64,000 nucleotides of DNA, taken from positions 21,288 through 85,287 of the forward strand of contig NZ_ABXW01000060.1 in assembly GCF_000173415.1 (NCBI RefSeq), written 5' to 3'. The notes beneath the pieces were generated by a model, which was not told the DNA's origin, ran no database searches, and worked only from the letters and a program-made list of their open reading frames with translations. Below are positions 52,148 to 61,527 of this stretch, piece by piece. The stretch is from Providencia alcalifaciens DSM 30120 (GTDB lineage: Bacteria > Pseudomonadota > Gammaproteobacteria > Enterobacterales > Enterobacteriaceae). Within the stretch, counting starts at the first letter, position 1, and every line of letters starts with the position of its first letter. The position numbers and the translations under genes were made by a program.

Positions 52148-52375
52148 AAAACCATCCTTTAAATAACATTTAATCTTCAAAAAATACTTATAATATTAAT
52201 ATAGTATGCGTTATAAATTTAATAAGTGAGAGCATCTATACACATTGGTTATATATATCGAATTAAATGAAATAATTACAGCAGAAATACATTTATCGTT
52301 GATAATTTTTGATGGGCTTCCCATAACAGCCTGTTGGCTATTATAAAGAATCATTTTTGGAGTGTTAAAAATGAC

Positions 52376-52408
52376 TTGCCCCCCAACTACTCAGTAGTCA
52401 GAGGGCAA
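52376..52408 (-). terminator. Terminator after acrZ
   Basis: On the minus strand TTGCCC and GGGCAA, extended by ACTACT/AGTAGT inside, form an imperfect hairpin 30 bases past acrZ, followed by a short T-run. Confidence 0.6.
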
Positions 52409-52438
52409 TAATTAGCAAGAAAATAAATCTACAAGAGA

Positions 52439-52594
52439 TTATTTGCTTTCTTCATGATGATGGTGATGTGGAACGTGCGCTTTAGACAATAAGTTAAAAA
52501 ATGAACCTAAGCCATAGATCAGACCCATAATCAGCACCATGACAACTGGAACCATTAATAGGGCAAAGCCCAAACTTTTGATAAGTTCTAACAT
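52439..52594 (-). CDS. acrZ: AcrZ, small regulator of the AcrAB-TolC pump
   Basis: A 51-residue single-helix inner-membrane protein that binds AcrB and alters its substrate preference. [20 protein letters not shown] followed by [17 protein letters not shown] is nearly identical to E. coli AcrZ (49 residues). Start ATG 52594 with GAGG 6 bases upstream; the frame is open to 52711 but the extra 39 residues have no counterpart. Unlike E. coli, the cytoplasmic tail ends in [10 protein letters not shown], a run of five histidines. Divergent from modE as in E. coli, but separated from modA by two exported-protein genes. Confidence 0.9.
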   Translation of the reverse strand: MLELIKSLGFALLMVPVVMVLIMGLIYGLGSFFNLLSKAHVPHHHHHEESK

Positions 52595-52786
52595 CGAAAC
52601 CTCTTCAGTGATACTGTGCTCACCAGCATGCTGATACGCTGACGAGGAAAAAACCAATACAACGAAAATAATAACGCACAATAGCATTATATTGCATACT
52701 ATTTTAGACAAATTATTATACTAGCAACATACTAAATGTGCTTTTTGTCTTTGCCGCCATAATCCTAGCTAGGGAGTTCGAATACA

Positions 52787-53575
52787 ATGCAGGCCGAAAT
52801 CTTACTTACATTGAAACTACAGGGAAATTTGTTTGCCGATCCTCGCCGAATTGCCCTATTGAAACAAATAAAAGCAACAGGTTCAATTAGCCAAGGCGCT
52901 AAACTTGCAGGGATCAGCTATAAAAGCGCTTGGGATGCCATCAATGAGATGAACCTGCTCACCGATGACATTCTCGTAGACAGGGCCACTGGAGGCAAAG
53001 GCGGCGGTGGGACGACCCTGACGCCCTACGGAGAAAGACTGATTCAGCTCTATGATTTACTGGGACAAATTCAGCAAAAAGCGTTTGATGTACTCAAAGA
53101 TGATAGCCTACCACTGGATAGCTTATTAGCCGCCATTTCTCGCTTTTCACTACAAACCAGTGCCCGTAACCAATTTTTTGGCACCTTGATTGCTCGAGAT
53201 CACAATCATGTATTGCAGCATGTTCAAGTCAAACTCGCCGATCAAAAAACCGTCATCAACGCAGCCCTGACCGAATCCAGCGCTAATCGTCTTGGCTTAG
53301 TTGAAGGAAAAGAAGTTCTCGCTCTCATTAAAGCCCCGTGGGTCAAATTAACGAAACAACCGAGCAAGACTCACTTTGATAACCAACTGAGCGGCGTCGT
53401 TTCAACCCTCGAAAGAGGACCAGAAAATAGCGAGATTCTCGTCACTTTATCGGGTGGTGAAACGCTTTGCTCCACCTTATCAAATCAAGAAGTTGATGCG
53501 CTAAAACTCGCAGTTAATGATCCAATAACTGCGCTATTTAATGCAGATCAAGTGATTATCGCTACACTTTGTTAG
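52787..53575 (+). CDS. modE: Molybdate-responsive transcriptional regulator ModE
   Basis: A dimeric winged-helix regulator that binds molybdate and then represses modABC and activates moa genes. 262 residues: DNA-binding domain ~1-120 (GSISQGAKLAGISYKSAWDAINEM in part, GGKGGGGTTLTPYGERLI), then two Mop-type molybdate-binding domains (~125-262) containing SARNQFFGTL and LIKAPWVKL and ending VIIATLC as in E. coli. Two probable target sites are in this window. Confidence 0.95.
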   Translation: MQAEILLTLKLQGNLFADPRRIALLKQIKATGSISQGAKLAGISYKSAWDAINEMNLLTDDILVDRATGGKGGGGTTLTPYGERLIQLYDLLGQIQQKAFDVLKDDSLPLDSLLAAISRFSLQTSARNQFFGTLIARDHNHVLQHVQVKLADQKTVINAALTESSANRLGLVEGKEVLALIKAPWVKLTKQPSKTHFDNQLSGVVSTLERGPENSEILVTLSGGETLCSTLSNQEVDALKLAVNDPITALFNADQVIIATLC

Positions 53576-53708
53576 ATTTTTAGGGATTAACACCCCAAAT
53601 TCAGACCTTTTATTCGACTTTTTTAGCTTCCGTCCAGAGTGACTTATTGACTTTGCTTGTAAACCTGATTATTTGTGGTAACAGACAGGTCAATGATAAG
53701 GAAGCTAA

Positions 53709-55178
53709 ATGAGCTCGATAACAATACAAAATGGGTGCTTTAAGCTGAGCGAGACTCAAACGCTCGATATTCCTCATCTCGAAATTCATTCGGGTGAAAG
53801 CTGGGCTTTTATTGGCGCAAATGGCAGTGGAAAATCATCGCTAGCCCGTGTGTTGTCTGGGGAGCTTCAATCTCTTTCAGGCATGATCAAAGTTGACTTT
53901 AAGTCGCCTATTCGCCTCTCTTTCGAGCAGCTTCAAAAGATTATTGCCCAAGAATGGCAACGTAATAATACCGATTTACTCAGCGAGGATGAAGACGACA
54001 CAGGTTTTACCGCAGCTGAAATTATTCAACTTCATCATAAAGATAACGAACTGTGCTTAGAGCTCGCCGCTAAATTTGGTATTAGTGACTTACTGTCACG
54101 TCGATTTAAATATCTCTCGACGGGAGAAACCCGCAAAGTCTTGCTGTGCCAAACCTTAATGGGCTCACCCGATTTAGTGATCCTCGATGAACCCTTCGAT
54201 GGTCTAGATATTTATTCCCGTCATAATCTTAGCGAGCTCCTGTTTGATCTTCATGAAAAAGGTCTCACATTAATATTGGTTCTCAATCGTTTTGATCAAA
54301 TTCCTGATTTTATCGAACACCTAGGTGTAGTTGCTGACTGTAAGCTCACCTTGAGCGGAGATAGAGAGTCCGTGCTTGCTAACACATTAATTAGCCAGCT
54401 ACAGCACAGTGAAAAAATCAAACAACTCACGATCCCTGAACAAGAAGACCCGACTCTTGATGATGGATTAGATCACGAAATACCACACATTATTTTGAAT
54501 AATGGTGTTGTGAGCTATAACGATAAACCGATTTTACATGGCTTAAATTGGCAAGTTAACCCTGGTGAACATTGGCAGATCATTGGTGAAAATGGTGCAG
54601 GTAAATCCACATTATTGAGCCTGATCACCGGTGACCACCCTCAAGGTTATAGCAATGATTTAACCCTGTTTGGACGCCGCCGGGGTAGTGGAGAAACCAT
54701 TTGGGATATTAAACGTCATATTGGCTATGTCAGTAACAGTATTCACCAAGAATATCGTGTGGCAACCAGCGTTCTCAACGTGATTATTTCTGGCTTTCAT
54801 GATTCCATTGGTTTGTATCAAACCCCATCTGACCGCCAGATTCAGCTAGCGTATGAATGGTTAGCGCTACTTGGATTAGCACCACAAACGGCTCAACAAC
54901 CCTTTCATAGCTTATCGTGGGGTCAGCAGCGATTAGTCCTCATTGCCCGAGCCTTAGTTAAACACCCTGCCTTGCTGATTCTTGATGAACCACTACAAGG
55001 ACTCGATGGCTTAAATCGACTTCTTGTGTTGCGTTTCATCGATATCATGCTCAGCAAAGGGAATACCCAGCTGTTATTTGTTTCCCATCATCAGGAAGAC
55101 GCCCCATCGTGTATTACACACCGGCTCAGATTTGTCCCTGAGGGTGAGAAATACCGTTACGAGATTGATAAAATTTAA
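53709..55178 (+). CDS. modF: Tandem ATP-binding protein ModF
   Basis: A 489-residue protein with two ABC ATPase domains and no permease partner. Domain 1: GANGSGKSSLA, LSTGETRKVLL, LVILDEPFDGLD. Domain 2: GENGAGKSTLL, LSWGQQRLVLIARAL, LLILDEPLQGLD. E. coli ModF (490 residues) follows modE; its exact role in molybdate handling or repair is unsettled. It lies 133 bases after modE on the same strand. Confidence 0.93.
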   Translation: MSSITIQNGCFKLSETQTLDIPHLEIHSGESWAFIGANGSGKSSLARVLSGELQSLSGMIKVDFKSPIRLSFEQLQKIIAQEWQRNNTDLLSEDEDDTGFTAAEIIQLHHKDNELCLELAAKFGISDLLSRRFKYLSTGETRKVLLCQTLMGSPDLVILDEPFDGLDIYSRHNLSELLFDLHEKGLTLILVLNRFDQIPDFIEHLGVVADCKLTLSGDRESVLANTLISQLQHSEKIKQLTIPEQEDPTLDDGLDHEIPHIILNNGVVSYNDKPILHGLNWQVNPGEHWQIIGENGAGKSTLLSLITGDHPQGYSNDLTLFGRRRGSGETIWDIKRHIGYVSNSIHQEYRVATSVLNVIISGFHDSIGLYQTPSDRQIQLAYEWLALLGLAPQTAQQPFHSLSWGQQRLVLIARALVKHPALLILDEPLQGLDGLNRLLVLRFIDIMLSKGNTQLLFVSHHQEDAPSCITHRLRFVPEGEKYRYEIDKI

Positions 55179-55392
55179 CGCTATGCTATATCGCTGATAA
55201 ATAGAATATTCTGTTTTCAGCGATATTCAATCTAATGATTGAATATAAATATTAATAAACCAAAATTAACATATTGATTAATAAAAATTATTTTAGCCAA
55301 AATACAGAAATAACAATTTAAAATCGAAAATTAGCCAAATTTCCTTAAAATCTGCCGTTTTAATAATTTAAATATTTATATAGGTATTACTT

Positions 55393-56223
55393 ATGGCTTG
55401 GTTAATGTTAGCCTCATCACTTGTCACACTCACCACACATCGATTTGTTTCATTGTTACTCTTGTTCATTGCCATCACCATCGCAGCATTCACTGGCATC
55501 ATTCATTGGCAAGCACTGCTATTACTCGGCTTTATTACGGCTATTTGCATCATTCATTTGTACTACTCACACATTTCAATCCTAAAAATAGGCAGTGAAA
55601 TCATCCTTGTTTCCTGCGCTATTGGACTATTGATTCATGCACTTCCAGGATTTAATAATCTAAAATATTTAGATAAAGCATTCGTTGGTGCACAAAGCGC
55701 ATCATTTACGCTGTATTTTAACTTTGATAAAGCATTAATTCCTTTTATTTTGCTCGCTTGCTTACCCACTTTACTCGTCTCTAAACCGGTAAAAAATGCC
55801 TCTCGTCGCCAGTGGCTACTACTCATTATCGCGGTTCCTGTGCTACTCATTATCGCCACACTTGCAGGTGGTTTAGGCGTTGAATTTCATTTACCCACTT
55901 GGCTACCTGCATTTGTTATCAGTAATATACTGTTCGTTTCTTTCGCTGAAGAAGCACTATTTCGTGGATACCTACAACAACGTCTTACTCAATGGTCAGG
56001 CTCGCCTTATCTAGCATTGATACTCACGGCATTATTGTTTGGTGCTGCCCACTTTGCTGGAGGACCGTTATTAATCCTGTTTGCTACACTTGCAGGTCTG
56101 ATTTATGGTCTTGCTTGGATGTGGAGCGGTAAATTATGGCTTGCTGTATCGTTTCACTTCGGGTTAAATTTAGTTCATCTGTTATTTTTTACTTATCCCA
56201 TAAAAATGGTATCTGGGCAATAA
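55393..56223 (+). CDS. CPBP-family intramembrane metalloprotease
   Basis: A 276-residue polytopic membrane protein with about eight helices. The CPBP (CAAX protease/Abi, type II prenyl endopeptidase-like) motifs are complete: EEALFRGYLQQRL (motif 1, tandem Glu and Arg), ALLFGAAHF (motif 2, His) and SFHFGLNLVHL (motif 3, His/Asn). Bacterial members include immunity factors and stress-related proteases; the substrate is unknown. Monocistronic, between modF and gpmA, preceded by ~210 AT-rich bases with no other feature. Confidence 0.85.
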   Translation: MAWLMLASSLVTLTTHRFVSLLLLFIAITIAAFTGIIHWQALLLLGFITAICIIHLYYSHISILKIGSEIILVSCAIGLLIHALPGFNNLKYLDKAFVGAQSASFTLYFNFDKALIPFILLACLPTLLVSKPVKNASRRQWLLLIIAVPVLLIIATLAGGLGVEFHLPTWLPAFVISNILFVSFAEEALFRGYLQQRLTQWSGSPYLALILTALLFGAAHFAGGPLLILFATLAGLIYGLAWMWSGKLWLAVSFHFGLNLVHLLFFTYPIKMVSGQ

Positions 56224-56403
56224 ACAGGCAATTTAGTCACTTTTACGCCAACGATTTTCATGTAAACGTACCTGCACTGGTGCATTTTTTGATTTGGCTT
56301 GGTGAAAACGTAAGTTGTTACTAGCGTTCGAGTTGACTATCCCTATAATGTAACTCAGCAATAATTCATTTTTAATTTGAATGTACTGATAGGAGTTTTA
56401 GCT

Positions 56404-57156
56404 ATGGCTGTAACTAAACTGGTTTTAGTAAGACACGGTGAGAGTGAGTGGAACAAAGAAAACCGCTTCACCGGTTGGACTGATGTAGAACTGTCAGAAA
56501 AAGGTCGCGAAGAAGCAAAAAATGCAGGTCAACTGCTGAAAAAAGAAGGTTTTGTTTTTGATTTCGCTTATACCTCTGTTCTGAAACGTGCTATTCACAC
56601 CTTATGGAACATTCTGGATCAAGTTGAACAGCAATGGCTGCCAGTTGAAAAAAGTTGGAAACTAAACGAACGTCACTACGGTGCACTGCAAGGTTTAGAC
56701 AAATCAGAAACCGCAGCAAAATACGGCGATGAGCAAGTGAAACTGTGGCGCCGTGGCTTTGCTATCACGCCGCCAGATCTGACAAAAGATGATGAGCGTT
56801 TCCCTGGTCACGACCCACGCTACGCAAACTTAAAACCATCTGAACTGCCAGTTACTGAAAGTTTAGCAACGACTATCGACCGTGTTGTTCCTTACTGGGA
56901 AGAAGTGATTAAACCACGCGTTGAGAAAGGCGAGAAAGTGATCATCGCTGCACATGGTAACTCACTGCGTGCACTGGTTAAATACTTGGATAACATGGGT
57001 GAAGAAGAAATTTTGAACCTGAACATCCCAACAGCAGTGCCGCTGGTTTATGAATTTGATGAAAACATGAAACCAATCAAACACTACTATTTGGGCAACC
57101 AAGATGAAATCGCAGCGAAACAAGCAGCGGTAGCTAACCAAGGTAAAGCGAAGTAA
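56404..57156 (+). CDS. gpmA: 2,3-Bisphosphoglycerate-dependent phosphoglycerate mutase
   Basis: The glycolytic mutase interconverting 3- and 2-phosphoglycerate. 250 residues, as in E. coli. The phospho-histidine motif is [10 protein letters not shown], followed by [26 protein letters not shown], and the second catalytic His in [13 protein letters not shown] 56404 ([12 protein letters not shown]) has GGAG upstream; the 9-residue longer frame is spurious. Codon use looks strongly biased, consistent with high expression. Confidence 0.97.
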   Translation: MAVTKLVLVRHGESEWNKENRFTGWTDVELSEKGREEAKNAGQLLKKEGFVFDFAYTSVLKRAIHTLWNILDQVEQQWLPVEKSWKLNERHYGALQGLDKSETAAKYGDEQVKLWRRGFAITPPDLTKDDERFPGHDPRYANLKPSELPVTESLATTIDRVVPYWEEVIKPRVEKGEKVIIAAHGNSLRALVKYLDNMGEEEILNLNIPTAVPLVYEFDENMKPIKHYYLGNQDEIAAKQAAVANQGKAK

Positions 57157-57193
57157 TCACTTACTTCATGTAAGACCTAAAGTGGTTAAATTG

Positions 57194-57223
57194 AGGGTTA
57201 AGCTAATGGCTTAGCCCTTTTTT
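57194..57223 (+). terminator. Terminator after gpmA
   Basis: AGGGTTAAGC pairs with GCTTAGCCCT (one wobble) around a 5-base loop and is followed by six T. Confidence 0.9.
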
Positions 57224-57341
57224 ATCACTATTTTCCCCATTTTACTGACTCGATCATAAAATCTATTCGCTTGGAGTGTCGAAAACGACAATAACCGACT
57301 ATCATAGGCAAAATTTACTGAAAGGTTGATAAAACAAGATA

Positions 57342-58097
57342 ATGAATAAATTTAATCTTTATGTCTGGGTTGGGTTGATCCTCAGCGCCAGTATTTTAGG
57401 TGCGCTCCTGTATATGTTACAAACCGGAGAAATGAGCCTTGAAGGGCCCGCGGGAAGTGCAAACCCTGAATTGATGAAAACATTGATGATCATAGCCTGT
57501 GTCAGCTTCCCACTGCAAATTGTGAGCATGATGGTACTCAACTATAAGCCGACATTTGCCATTGTCCTTGCCATTATCAGCAGTATTGCGTTAATGCCCA
57601 TTACGATTGTCTTTGCGATGGGAATGATTTTTTCTGCTATTCGTTGGCGCTACCATCAACTGACCCCATTTGATACTACGATTAATGTACCTTTCGACAT
57701 TAATATTCCAATGAACAAGCGCAACAATACTATCATGGTGTTTTCCATTGCTATTTTAGGTATCGTGCTGATTGTATTAAGTCAGAGCTTAGGAATGTTT
57801 TTATTTGTATTCGCCGTTTTCTTGGGTTTCTTTGGTAAAAAAGCCAGTTCTTCGACCTACCTAGCTATCAAGGATAACCATTTTTATATTCGTCCAAATA
57901 TCTTTGCGTATTGTTATCGTATTCCTCTCAGTGATGTGTTCTACGTAAAAAGCCATAAAGGAAAGCTCTATTTCCATGTGAATGTACCTAATGAAAGACT
58001 GATATTAACCGCTCGCCCAGAGAACATCAGCGACACCGAATTTGAGCCCAAAGATCAATTAGGCTTACTTCTTAAGAAAATAGCCAAATTTCAGTAA
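57342..58097 (+). CDS. Membrane protein of unknown function with C-terminal PH-like region
   Basis: A 251-residue protein with about five hydrophobic segments in two blocks (~5-105 and ~130-170). The soluble C-terminal ~75 residues (YLAIKDNHFYIRPNIFAYCYRIPLSDV, in part, then VKSHKGKLYFHVNVP) alternate in a beta-rich pattern like bacterial PH or YdbT-type domains, which is only an impression. No family is named with confidence. Monocistronic between gpmA and a convergent gene. Confidence 0.7.
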   Translation: MNKFNLYVWVGLILSASILGALLYMLQTGEMSLEGPAGSANPELMKTLMIIACVSFPLQIVSMMVLNYKPTFAIVLAIISSIALMPITIVFAMGMIFSAIRWRYHQLTPFDTTINVPFDINIPMNKRNNTIMVFSIAILGIVLIVLSQSLGMFLFVFAVFLGFFGKKASSSTYLAIKDNHFYIRPNIFAYCYRIPLSDVFYVKSHKGKLYFHVNVPNERLILTARPENISDTEFEPKDQLGLLLKKIAKFQ

Positions 58098-58104
58098 CGC
58101 CAAG

Positions 58105-58138
58105 AACCACTGCCAGCCAATCCTTTGGCAGTGGTTTA
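58105..58138. terminator. Bidirectional terminator
   Basis: A perfect 11-bp stem (AACCACTGCCA with TGGCAGTGGTT) around a 10-base loop in the 47-base gap between two convergent genes. Confidence 0.85.
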
Positions 58139-58144
58139 TCGGTC

Positions 58145-59113
58145 TTAATTAACTTGAGGAATTTGTGGTATCAAACCTTTTATTGGCGCGACATCCATGA
58201 CTGCCTTCTCAATAGCATTAGTGTCTATGACTTTAAATCCAGCAATAGCTACGGTTAAGTTTCCTGATATATCGTTACTGGTCATCTCAATAATATCAGG
58301 AAAATGCATAATAATTCTATTTTCTCGACTCAGTCCCAATAGCTGAAGTGCACTTTCTATTGCTTTATTTTCATCGATAATTAACTCTTTTTCTTCCTTT
58401 TGGTATTGTATTTTTATATCAAGCGATTCAATTTCATCTTGAGTTAGCTGTTCATTTGCTAAATTATACTCTAGATTAGCCAATGAAATATCTAACTCAC
58501 TGAGATATTTTTCATTTCTATCGAGAGCACCAATGTAATCATAGCCATAGTAAATTTTATTATTCTCATCATAAACATTAAAAGAATATTCAATATGATT
58601 AAGAGAAGACCTCAAATCATCTAATGCATTGCTAAATGCAATATTAATTTTATCATATGCCTCAATTATTGAATAAATTTCAATATTCAAATTACGAAGG
58701 TTAACTTTATCCTTCCAAGTTAATTTTGGTACTAATTTCATTATGTTATCTATTTTTTTATTTTTACTAAAAATAGTATCTTTAATTTTCAAAAAATCTT
58801 CAGATGGAATTTTGCAGTTTTCAATTGTCATTGATAACTCTTGTAAATCATGAATTTCGTTGTTAAATGATGAATTAAAAACATTAAGTCCATTTTGATA
58901 TTTTAACATAAACACTATGTTTTCATGAGAGACATCATAATAAATATCAGGATTTTCTGCTAATATTGCACTGAGTTCACCACTAATCAAACTCGTTTTT
59001 TTATTATATTCTTTATAGCTTTCATTTAATCTCTCCATTTTATTTTTTAATAAATCAAACTCATTAATTAAGTTTATTTTATGATTTATTTCATTTATTG
59101 TTTGTCTTTCCAT
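58145..59113 (-). CDS. AT-rich coiled-coil protein of unknown function
   Basis: A 322-residue acidic, highly helical protein with heptad-like stretches at ~1-45, ~85-165 and ~195-255 (for example LDISLANLEYNLANEQLTQDEIESL, in part). There is no signal peptide and no long membrane segment; the last ~60 residues (SNDISGNLTVAIAGFKVIDTNAIE and so on) are less charged and end in PLIPQIP-like sequence (IKGLIPQIPQVN). Codon use is strikingly AT-rich, unlike aroG and gpmA on either side. AAAGGA precedes the ATG. It resembles, in style only, secreted effectors or translocators of specialised secretion systems. I do not recognise it. Confidence 0.7.
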   Translation of the reverse strand: MERQTINEINHKINLINEFDLLKNKMERLNESYKEYNKKTSLISGELSAILAENPDIYYDVSHENIVFMLKYQNGLNVFNSSFNNEIHDLQELSMTIENCKIPSEDFLKIKDTIFSKNKKIDNIMKLVPKLTWKDKVNLRNLNIEIYSIIEAYDKINIAFSNALDDLRSSLNHIEYSFNVYDENNKIYYGYDYIGALDRNEKYLSELDISLANLEYNLANEQLTQDEIESLDIKIQYQKEEKELIIDENKAIESALQLLGLSRENRIIMHFPDIIEMTSNDISGNLTVAIAGFKVIDTNAIEKAVMDVAPIKGLIPQIPQVN

Positions 59114-59259
59114 TTTAAATCCTTTTATTTTAAATAAGCCAATTTATGTTAACATCAAAATTAAGTTATATTTAGATAAAAAATAAAACAAATTTATTTT
59201 TCATATTGTTAATTAATTTATTTTATAAACATGAATACTTCATAAAATGGACATTAAAA

Positions 59260-59284
59260 AGCCCACTCAGATTGTGAGTGGGCT
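59260..59284 (-). terminator. Terminator after aroG
   Basis: A perfect 10-bp stem (AGCCCACTCA with TGAGTGGGCT), 5-base loop, followed by a T-run on the minus strand, 26 bases after the aroG stop. Confidence 0.9.
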
Positions 59285-59310
59285 ACAATATATGACTAGA
59301 ATAATTTAGA

Positions 59311-60366
59311 TTATTTATTTCGACGAGCAATGACTGCTTCCGATAATTGGCGTAATACTTTTTCCGTATCATCCCAGCCAATACACGCATCTGTCACGCT
59401 CTTGCCGTACACTAAAGGTTCGCCTGATTCTAAATTCTGGTTACCTTCAACTAAGTGACTTTCGATCATCACGCCCGTAATTGAGCGATCACCTTGACTG
59501 AGCTGAGTGCTCACATCCGTCGCCACTTCCATCTGTTTTTCAAATTTCTTACTGCTATTAGCATGACTAAAATCAATCATAATGCTTGGGATTAACCCTG
59601 CGTTAATTAACCCTTCTCGTACAGCTTTAACATGTTCAGCACTGTAGTTTGGCTCTTTTCCACCACGCAGAATAATATGGCAATCAGGATTCCCGCTCGT
59701 ATTCACAATGGCTGAATGCCCCCACTTAGTTACAGACAGGAAGCTATGTGCTGAACGTGCTGAATTAATTGCATCAATGGCAATTTTAATTGTCCCATCC
59801 GTTCCATTTTTAAAACCTACGGGACAAGACAAGCCTGATGCTAACTCACGATGAATTTGCGACTCGGTAGTTCGGGCTCCAATTGCCCCCCAACTCATCA
59901 AATCAGCTACATATTGCGGACTGATCACATCGAGAAACTCACCTGCTGTTGGTAAACCTTGGTCATTAATCGTTAACAGCAGCTCACGTGCAATACGTAA
60001 CCCTTCGTTAATATCAAAGCTATGATCCATATGAGGATCATTAATAAGCCCTTTCCAACCGACGGTGGTGCGCGGTTTTTCAAAATACACACGCATCACG
60101 ATTTCTAAGGAATCTTTTAGTTCTTCACGAATTTCTTTCAAACGCTCAGCATATTCCAACGCTGCTTTTGTATCGTGGATAGAACATGGACCAATAACAA
60201 CGACAAGACGATCATCTTTTCCTACTAGGATATTATGAATAGCATGACGAGCTTCATGAACGGTAAACGCCGCTTTATCGGTTGCTGGAAATTTTTCGAG
60301 CAGTGCAATAGGGGGTAATAATTCTTTTATTTGTTTTACTCTGACGTCATCGTTCTGATAGTTCAT
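59311..60366 (-). CDS. aroG: 3-Deoxy-7-phosphoheptulonate synthase, Phe-sensitive type
   Basis: DAHP synthase, the first step of the shikimate pathway. 351 residues beginning MNYQNDDVRVKQIKELLPPIALLEKFPAT (in part), typical of AroG rather than AroF or AroH. Metal and substrate residues lie in VVIGPCSIHD, RVYFEKPRTTVGWKGL, GARTTESQIHRELASG, and IDFSHANSSK. The start ATG 60366 aligns with E. coli; the frame extends 21 codons further without homology. Monocistronic. Confidence 0.95.
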   Translation of the reverse strand: MNYQNDDVRVKQIKELLPPIALLEKFPATDKAAFTVHEARHAIHNILVGKDDRLVVVIGPCSIHDTKAALEYAERLKEIREELKDSLEIVMRVYFEKPRTTVGWKGLINDPHMDHSFDINEGLRIARELLLTINDQGLPTAGEFLDVISPQYVADLMSWGAIGARTTESQIHRELASGLSCPVGFKNGTDGTIKIAIDAINSARSAHSFLSVTKWGHSAIVNTSGNPDCHIILRGGKEPNYSAEHVKAVREGLINAGLIPSIMIDFSHANSSKKFEKQMEVATDVSTQLSQGDRSITGVMIESHLVEGNQNLESGEPLVYGKSVTDACIGWDDTEKVLRQLSEAVIARRNK

Positions 60367-60709
60367 ACTGGTATATCCAATGTTTATTATTTTTCCTAAG
60401 GTTGAATTACATACCCTTTTGAGTCTCAATAGCTAACAATTAACTTAAAATGCGACAGGTATCGAATTTTCAATCTAACCGTTCCCTAGCCATCTGTAAA
60501 CAGCCAAAATGGCAAGATAACCATCCATTATTTAAGTTCTGATTATAAAATGGGGTGAAACATTGATATTTAGCACAATTGCTAAATGATAGATGGGTTA
60601 TACAGAGTAAAAATATACAGAAACGGCTAAACAACGATAATATTACTTTAGCCGTTTTTTGCATTTTTTCCTATCGAGCTGTATGTTCAAGCTACCTGTT
60701 CAAAAATAC
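60367..60709. other. aroG-pnuC intergenic region
   Basis: 343 bases without a protein gene. It contains the aroG promoter region, a perfect palindrome ATTTAGCA-CAAT-TGCTAAAT (60568-60587), a possible plus-strand -10 (TATAAA near 60545), and a terminator-like hairpin at 60621-60660. No clear TyrR box was found; TGTAAACAG near 60496 lacks a partner. Confidence 0.55.
60621..60660. terminator. Terminator-like hairpin downstream of pnuC
   Basis: A perfect 11-bp stem (AAACGGCTAAA with TTTAGCCGTTT) around a 15-base loop. The stronger T-run is on the plus strand although pnuC is on the minus strand, so it may be bidirectional or end a plus-strand transcript. Confidence 0.75.
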
Positions 60710-61432
60710 TTAATCGCGAGATAGTGCTCTTGAGCCATTTTGTTTTGCAGATTTGATCCACAACCGTGACCCATTTAACGCAATACCTAGCAATATTAAA
60801 TATTCTAGGGACATAGCGTATACCCCTTGAATAAAGAAGATCACAACGCTAATTACGTTAATTACCACCCATAGCAACCAGTTTTCCACATATTTGCGGG
60901 TCATTAAAATCATCGCAACAACCGATAATACCGTCATAGTGGAATCCCAGAATGGGAAGGCATCTGGGTCAAGAATTGGCAATGTTAAATTAGCGCCAAA
61001 TAGATTTAAGAGTTCAACCGCCCACGTTGCTAAACGACCAAAGACGACATCAATATTTAGCGTAAGAAAAATGATAGCCAAAATCGAAATTACCAGTGTC
61101 GTTAACGCTTTCGGCAAGCTTAACCAACGAATTTTCAATTCAGCTTCTTGAGCGCTCGACATTCGGCTCCAAGCATACCAACCATAAATATTGGCACCGA
61201 AGAAAAATACCTGTAAAAGTAAATTCGCGTATAACTGAATTTGGAAGAAAATGACTGCAAATAAGGTGACGTTAATCAGACCAAATAAGTAGTTAATGGT
61301 TTTTTCGAAACTTGCTAATAAAATACACAGTAAACCAGCCACTGTACCGACAGCTTCAATATACGAAAGATCATAAACAGAACCCCATAATGGGATCTGG
61401 ATTAATGTATTTGCGGTGCTAAAAAACTCCAT
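60710..61432 (-). CDS. pnuC: Nicotinamide riboside transporter PnuC
   Basis: An inner-membrane facilitator for nicotinamide riboside, 240 residues, seven helices. ELKIRWLSLPKALTTL, DPDAFPFWDSTMTVLSVVAMILMTRKYVENWLLWV (in part) and ALNGSRLWIKSAKQNGSRALS match enterobacterial PnuC. It lies 95 bases after nadA on the same strand, so it is probably in the NadR-controlled nadA-pnuC operon. Confidence 0.95.
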   Translation of the reverse strand: MEFFSTANTLIQIPLWGSVYDLSYIEAVGTVAGLLCILLASFEKTINYLFGLINVTLFAVIFFQIQLYANLLLQVFFFGANIYGWYAWSRMSSAQEAELKIRWLSLPKALTTLVISILAIIFLTLNIDVVFGRLATWAVELLNLFGANLTLPILDPDAFPFWDSTMTVLSVVAMILMTRKYVENWLLWVVINVISVVIFFIQGVYAMSLEYLILLGIALNGSRLWIKSAKQNGSRALSRD

Positions 61433-61527
61433 TCCTAAATCCTATTTATCATCAATAGTTAAAATAGCATTGCTCACCAATATCACAGGGTTAACTCATT
61501 TGAAATTAAACCCTAAATTTTTGTTTA

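Noticed and set aside
60480..60515. Possible TyrR box upstream of aroG (TGTAAACAG)
   Set aside because: Only one half-site resembles TGTAAA; the partner TTTACA at the right spacing is missing.
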